From: Bacillota bacterium
Lineage (GTDB): Bacteria > Bacillota > Clostridia > Christensenellales > Aristaeellaceae
Reading direction: 5' to 3'
Assembly: GCA_023413135.1 (NCBI GenBank)
Contig: JAEZQK010000016.1
Location: 25,388-89,387, forward strand
Length of the DNA: 64,000 bases
Shown here: piece by piece, positions 60,384-64,000 of the stretch
How positions within the stretch are numbered: position 1 is the first letter of the stretch
How the letters are laid out: each line of letters begins with the position of its first letter
The notes under the pieces: generated by a model
Seen by the model: the letters and a program-made list of their open reading frames with translations, nothing else
What the model was told of the DNA's origin: nothing
The model's database searches: none
Translations under genes and position numbers: made by a program

Positions 60384-61667
60384 TCAGTTAGGGGTCTTTT
60401 CCAAAATGGCCTGTTCCTCTGCCAGCATCTTCTCTACATCTTCCAGGCCTTCATAGGCGCGGGTCATGATGGAGGTGCGGACGGCAGCCATGGTCTTGGG
60501 AAGGCTTTCGCTGACCACGATGGCGGGGATTTCATCCTGCACGGTGATCAAAGCATCGAAGGGGAAGTTGGCAAAGTAATCGATGAATTTGTTGGGCTTT
60601 TTCAGCTCCTCGTTGGTCCACAGCGCTTTGCGGATGGGGTCAAAGCCCATGATTTCCCAGATCTTCATGTTGCCTTCTTCAGACAGCTTTGCAAAGCCCA
60701 GATAGTCGATGGCCAGATCCTGGTTCTTGCACTGGCTGGTAACGGAGGTGCCGGTGCCGCCAAGGCCCACGGAGCGGGGCTGGCCGGCTTCGAACACGGG
60801 GTTGGGCATAACAACGATCTTGCCCTTGAGATCAGGCATATAATCGGTGAAGCGGCCCATGTACCAGAAGGGCATCGTGATGGAGGCAGCGCCGCCGCCA
60901 TTCATGAAGCCATAGTACTCTTCCATATGGTGTCCGCCGCCGGGAGCCACAATGGCCGTGCCGGCATTGATCATATCCTGATAGAACTTGAGGCCCTTGG
61001 CCATTTCGGGGGTGTTCACGTTGGGCAAGCCGTCGGGGGTGAGAAGATCGCTGCCCTGTTCGGTCAGCATCTGCCAGAAGGACCAGGGATCGTTGGCTTC
61101 CACGGTGCACATGGGCACGCCCGTCTTTTCCAAAACGGTCTTGCCGGCGTTGGCATAATCTTCCCAGGTGACGATGGAGGCGGGATCAATGCCGGCGGCA
61201 TCCATGATTTCCTTGTTGTAATACGTCACGGAGGCACCAACATGGAAGCAGATGCCGTAGTAGTTGCCGCCCTTGGAGTAGATGTCCACGCGGGACTTGA
61301 CGATGTTGGGAATCTCGGGCTCCACAACGCGGTTGAGGGAAACCAATTGAGTTTCGCCCATCAGGTAGTTAGCGTACTTGCCGATTTCGATGTCCACGAT
61401 ATCGGGAGCGCCGGTGCCGGACTGCAGTGCGATGAGCAGCTTGTTGTGCATGTCGTCATACGGATAGACAGTGGGGTTGATTTTGATGGGCCGGTCGGGA
61501 TTCTGTTCGTTCCAGATTTCAGCCATCTTCTCATAGAACTCCACGTGCAGCGCGTTGAAGGTCCAGAATTCGAAGGTGGTCGCATCTGCCGCGGATGCTA
61601 CCGCGATGCTCCCTGTCAGGGACAGCAGCATCGCAAGGGCCAAAATCAGAGATACCAGCTTCTTCAT
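60384..61667 (-). CDS. Extracellular sugar-binding protein of ABC transporter
   Basis: 427 residues with a signal peptide (MKKLVSLILALAMLLSLTG, then SIAVASAADA); no lipobox cysteine is evident near the cleavage site. TFEFWTFNALHVEFYEKMAE, VDIEIGKYANYL, VPMCTVEANDPWSFWQML and NMKIWEIMGFDPIRKAL fit the CUT1 binding-protein family (SBP type 1). Absence of a lipid-anchor cysteine is odd for a Firmicute. It is the first gene of the operon, with AGGAGG before the ATG and a long leader from the promoter at 61934-61962. Confidence 0.9.
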   Translation of the reverse strand: MKKLVSLILALAMLLSLTGSIAVASAADATTFEFWTFNALHVEFYEKMAEIWNEQNPDRPIKINPTVYPYDDMHNKLLIALQSGTGAPDIVDIEIGKYANYLMGETQLVSLNRVVEPEIPNIVKSRVDIYSKGGNYYGICFHVGASVTYYNKEIMDAAGIDPASIVTWEDYANAGKTVLEKTGVPMCTVEANDPWSFWQMLTEQGSDLLTPDGLPNVNTPEMAKGLKFYQDMINAGTAIVAPGGGHHMEEYYGFMNGGGAASITMPFWYMGRFTDYMPDLKGKIVVMPNPVFEAGQPRSVGLGGTGTSVTSQCKNQDLAIDYLGFAKLSEEGNMKIWEIMGFDPIRKALWTNEELKKPNKFIDYFANFPFDALITVQDEIPAIVVSESLPKTMAAVRTSIMTRAYEGLEDVEKMLAEEQAILEKTPN

Positions 61668-61933
61668 GCGTCTTCCTCCTGTTTGTTTGGCAGTATATTT
61701 CGCAAGCCTACCTGCCTCCGGGTGAGGGCCCTTCCCCCGAATGCCAGATATGCTCCCAATATGGGCCTGTTTGTCCGGTACATCCCTATCAGCCCAGCGG
61801 CCGATTCAGCGGCACCGTTAACCTGCGGGTTCCTGTGCCTTATATCTATGGCTACAGCCTGTATTTTCTCAAGGGTACGGCGCCCGAAAAAGTTCTTCCA
61901 TTCGCCAAACGCGCATTGGGTTATCTTGAGTTT
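61668..61933 (-). other. Long 5' leader of the sugar transporter operon
   Basis: About 260 transcribed bases without a convincing gene. A 15-codon frame (MRVWRMEELFRAPYP) near its 5' end has no ribosome site. No known riboswitch is recognised. Confidence 0.4.
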
Positions 61934-61962
61934 AGTATATGATAAGCAGAATTATATGTCAA
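61934..61962 (-). promoter_or_regulatory. Promoter of the sugar transporter operon
   Basis: TTGACA (61957-61962), a 17-base spacer and TATACT (61934-61939), nearly the full consensus. The bases upstream are very A/T-rich. From 61963 to 62154 (start of the ROK gene) I see no further clear site. Confidence 0.8.
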
Positions 61963-62154
61963 TATGAACAGAAAAAATACAAAATAATGTGCTATATGTT
62001 GATATTTCAGTACATCCCATCCACTGAAACAAGGATAGTTATGAACTTTTTTGTTATTCACTTCCGTGTAAATTACACATCCGGCAGTTTGGAAAAGTGT
62101 GCAGGAATCAAACGACGCCATGACGAATTGCTGAGCCATCGGAGGGGTTGTTCA

Positions 62155-63810
62155 ATGAGGCGTTTTATAGGGCTGGATATCGGGGGAACCAAATGCGCCG
62201 TGCTGCTGGCCTGCCTGGACCAAGGTATCCTCATTCAGGATAAGCTGCGCTTCCCCACGGAAACAGAAAAGGGATTTCATTACACGCTCGCACGGATGTA
62301 CGAGGCCATAGATGCGGTTCTTGAAAGGAACAGGTTGAAGCCGGGCAACATCGCGGCCATAGGCATAAGCTGCGGCGGCCCGCTGGACAGCCGAAAAGGC
62401 GTCATCCTGTGCCCGCCCAACCTGCCGGGGTGGGAAAACATTCCCCTTCCCCAAATGCTGGAGGAGCGGTACGGCATACCCGCCTATTTGCAAAACGATG
62501 CCAACGCCTGCGCGCTGGTGGAATGGCGGCTTGGCGCCGGGCGGGGGACAAACAACATGGTGTTCTTGACCATGGGCACCGGCATGGGCGCGGGAATCAT
62601 CGCCGAGGGACGCCTTCTTACGGGCCATACCGATATGGGTGGTGAGGTGGGCCATTTGCGCCTGACCGAAGACGGGCCGGTGGGATTTTTAAAGGCCGGA
62701 TCTTTTGAAGGCCACACAAGCGGCGGGGGCATTGCCCGCCAGGGGGCTGCGCTCACACAAAGGCTGATCCGGGAAGGCCGGGAGCCCGCCTGGGTAAAGG
62801 ACGGCTGCATGCCTTCGGAGGCGGACGCCGCTTTGCTTAGCGCATACGCAAGAAAAGGGGACCGGGACGCGCTCCAGTTCTTTCAACATATCGGGAAAAT
62901 GCTTGGCCGTGGCATCAGCCTGCTCGTAGACACGCTGAACCCGGAATGCGTGATCATCGGCAGCATCTTTGTACGCTGCGAGGATCTTATTCGCCCGGCC
63001 ATGGAAGAAGAACTAAAAAAAGAAGCCATCCCCTATTCCGTCAAAGGCCTGCGGGTTCTTCCCGCCGCAACAGGGGAAAGCCTGGGGGATTACGCTTCTA
63101 TCATGGCGGCGCTGTACGCGCTGGACATCGATCCTATGCAAGAGGGGCCGGAACGGGAAGAACGGGTGCTTGGCCCCTATGAGCGGCTGTTTGCGCGGTA
63201 TCCCACCCTCTTAACCTGCCGGGAACAGGTAATGGATGCTTATTTGCTGCTCAAACGCTGCTTTGAAAAGGGAAACAAGCTGCTGCTTACCGGCAACGGC
63301 GGCAGCTGCGCCGACTGCGACCATATCGTAGGCGAGCTGATGAAGGGATTCTATCTGAAGCGGTCTCTTACGCAGCCGCTGCAAGAAAAGCTGAAGGAAG
63401 CTTTGGGCGACGGCTTCCCCGGCGGCGAAGCACTTTTGCAAGGCGCGCTGCCGGCGATTTCACTTTCGGCCCACCAGGCGGTAAACACCGCCTTTGCCAA
63501 TGACGTAAAGGCAGAGCTTTCCGCCGCCCAGCAGGTGGTAGGCTATGGAAAGCCGGGGGATGTGCTGCTGGCGTTGAGCACCAGCGGCAACGCTCAAAGT
63601 GTTTGCCTCGCGGCGAAAACGGCCAAGGCGCTGGGGCTTTATACACTTGCCCTCACCGGCGAAACAGGTGGGCATTTGAAAGAAATATGCGATCATACGG
63701 TCACGGTGCCGGGGAGATCACCGGCGGACGTGCAAGAATTGCACCTGCCGGTGTATCATACGCTGTGCGCCATGCTGGAGGAGAAGTTTTTCGGTACGGA
63801 GGAAGCTTAA
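62155..63810 (+). CDS. ROK-family sugar kinase fused to a SIS (GmhA-like) domain
   Basis: 551 residues. Residues 1-335 form a ROK domain: FIGLDIGGTKCAVLL, GISCGGPLDSRKG, LQNDANACALVEWRLG, TMGTGMGAGII and MGGEVGHLRL. The zinc motif CxCGxxGCxE that normally follows is missing (it reads GPVGFLKAGSFEGHTSG). Residues 340-551 are a SIS domain of the phosphoheptose isomerase type (LTGNGGSCADCDHI, STSGNAQSVCLA, VQELHLPVYH). It may phosphorylate a hexose or HexNAc and isomerise the product. GGAGGGG lies before the ATG; a longer frame to 61939 crosses the opposite promoter and is rejected. It is divergent from the transporter operon. Confidence 0.9.
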   Translation: MRRFIGLDIGGTKCAVLLACLDQGILIQDKLRFPTETEKGFHYTLARMYEAIDAVLERNRLKPGNIAAIGISCGGPLDSRKGVILCPPNLPGWENIPLPQMLEERYGIPAYLQNDANACALVEWRLGAGRGTNNMVFLTMGTGMGAGIIAEGRLLTGHTDMGGEVGHLRLTEDGPVGFLKAGSFEGHTSGGGIARQGAALTQRLIREGREPAWVKDGCMPSEADAALLSAYARKGDRDALQFFQHIGKMLGRGISLLVDTLNPECVIIGSIFVRCEDLIRPAMEEELKKEAIPYSVKGLRVLPAATGESLGDYASIMAALYALDIDPMQEGPEREERVLGPYERLFARYPTLLTCREQVMDAYLLLKRCFEKGNKLLLTGNGGSCADCDHIVGELMKGFYLKRSLTQPLQEKLKEALGDGFPGGEALLQGALPAISLSAHQAVNTAFANDVKAELSAAQQVVGYGKPGDVLLALSTSGNAQSVCLAAKTAKALGLYTLALTGETGGHLKEICDHTVTVPGRSPADVQELHLPVYHTLCAMLEEKFFGTEEA

Positions 63811-63814
63811 ACTA

Positions 63815-64000
63815 ATGGAGAACATTATTGCGTCGATGGCCGCGAGGGATTTTTGCGCAATACAAGGAGACAAAGCGAGGCAACGCCGCGCTACGCTGGG
63901 TTCCGTAGCCCGGCTGCCGCCAGTGGCGGCAATAAGCCGGGCGGAGGAAGCTTGCGATACAAAGTTTGAAACAAAACACAGGGCCATCAGGGAAGAAAAG
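63815..64000 (+). CDS. Doubtful open frame running off the window end
   Basis: An ATG 4 bases after the ROK-SIS stop opens a frame that stays open to the window edge (62 codons, MENIIASMAARDFCAIQG at first). GGAGG lies 14 bases upstream, rather far. The middle of this frame coincides with an inverted copy of repeat element B, which makes a real gene less likely. Not recognised. Confidence 0.25.
   Translation, partial: MENIIASMAARDFCAIQGDKARQRRATLGSVARLPPVAAISRAEEACDTKFETKHRAIREEK
63880..63960 (-). repeat. Element B-like repeat, inverted copy (B5)
   Basis: On the minus strand it has the same order as the other B copies: CTTCCTCCGCC, then the hairpin CCGCC-ACT-GGCGG (63917-63929), then a stretch ending CTACGG. 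The match is weaker than among the other copies. Confidence 0.5.

Noticed and set aside
61595..61942. Plus-strand open frame with CQICSQYGPVCPVHPY-like cysteines
   Set aside because: No ribosome site; it begins within the binding-protein gene and covers the leader of the opposite operon, so it is likely chance.
61939..62154. N-terminal extension of the ROK-SIS protein
   Set aside because: The open frame continues upstream but crosses the promoter of the opposite operon and lacks a ribosome site; the ATG at 62155 has a clear one.

Overview
The window reads as a chromosomal segment of a Clostridia-type Firmicute (probably gut-associated, mid-GC). The pointers are CpsB-type phosphatases with Wzz/BY-kinase fusions, a LoaP antiterminator, LCP proteins, the citramalate route inside a leu/ilv operon, AGGAGG-like ribosome sites throughout, and short intergenic palindromic repeats. 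This placement is an inference from gene content, not from a database match.

Region 1 (1-25.4 kb, minus strand) is a capsule or exopolysaccharide locus. It begins at a promoter near 25.49 kb with two Wzz-BY-kinase/CpsB pairs, then loaP, then a run of about twenty genes: membrane dehydratase, initiating sugar-phosphate transferase, glycosyltransferases, acetyltransferase, Wzy, Wzx, glycerol-phosphate cytidylyltransferase and glycerophosphotransferase, CapE-CapF-CapG for UDP-L-FucNAc, and a uronate cassette of UDP-GlcA 4-epimerase, galacturonokinase-like kinase and nucleotidyltransferase (cut by the window edge). The predicted polymer contains L-FucNAc and a uronate and carries glycerol-phosphate. 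The core (about 5.7-13.1 kb) is strikingly AT-rich.

Region 2 (25.6-37.5 kb, plus strand) starts divergently with an LCP gene and terminator. A tight operon follows: PqqD-like chaperone, radical SAM/SPASM enzyme, a 105-residue candidate precursor, HPr-kinase-like ATPase, S26-type peptidase, PF14907-like nucleotidyltransferase, CpsB phosphatase, membrane-anchored Ig-like protein, two more Wzz-BY-kinases and an ABC exporter. I regard this as the best candidate for an undescribed system: a radical-SAM peptide pathway wired into envelope-polysaccharide signalling genes. A second LCP gene (minus) meets it tail to tail, followed by a large SEC-C protein and tRNA-Ala(GGC).

Region 3 (41.9-53.6 kb, minus strand) is a branched-chain amino-acid operon, ilvB-ilvN-ilvC-ilvD-leuA-cimA-leuC-leuD-leuB. 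It is headed by a textbook attenuator: a 40-codon Leu/Val/Ile-rich leader peptide followed by a strong terminator just before ilvB.

Region 4 (53.7-64 kb) holds an unrecognised protein, a FucU-like mutarotase, a SpoU-family RNA methyltransferase, a sugar ABC transporter/ArsR-type regulator/GH51 arabinofuranosidase operon with a near-consensus promoter, and a ROK-SIS fusion protein.

Several intergenic gaps are filled by three families of structured repeats (called A, B and C here). Their stems show compensatory base changes between copies, and B sits nested inside the loop of A.
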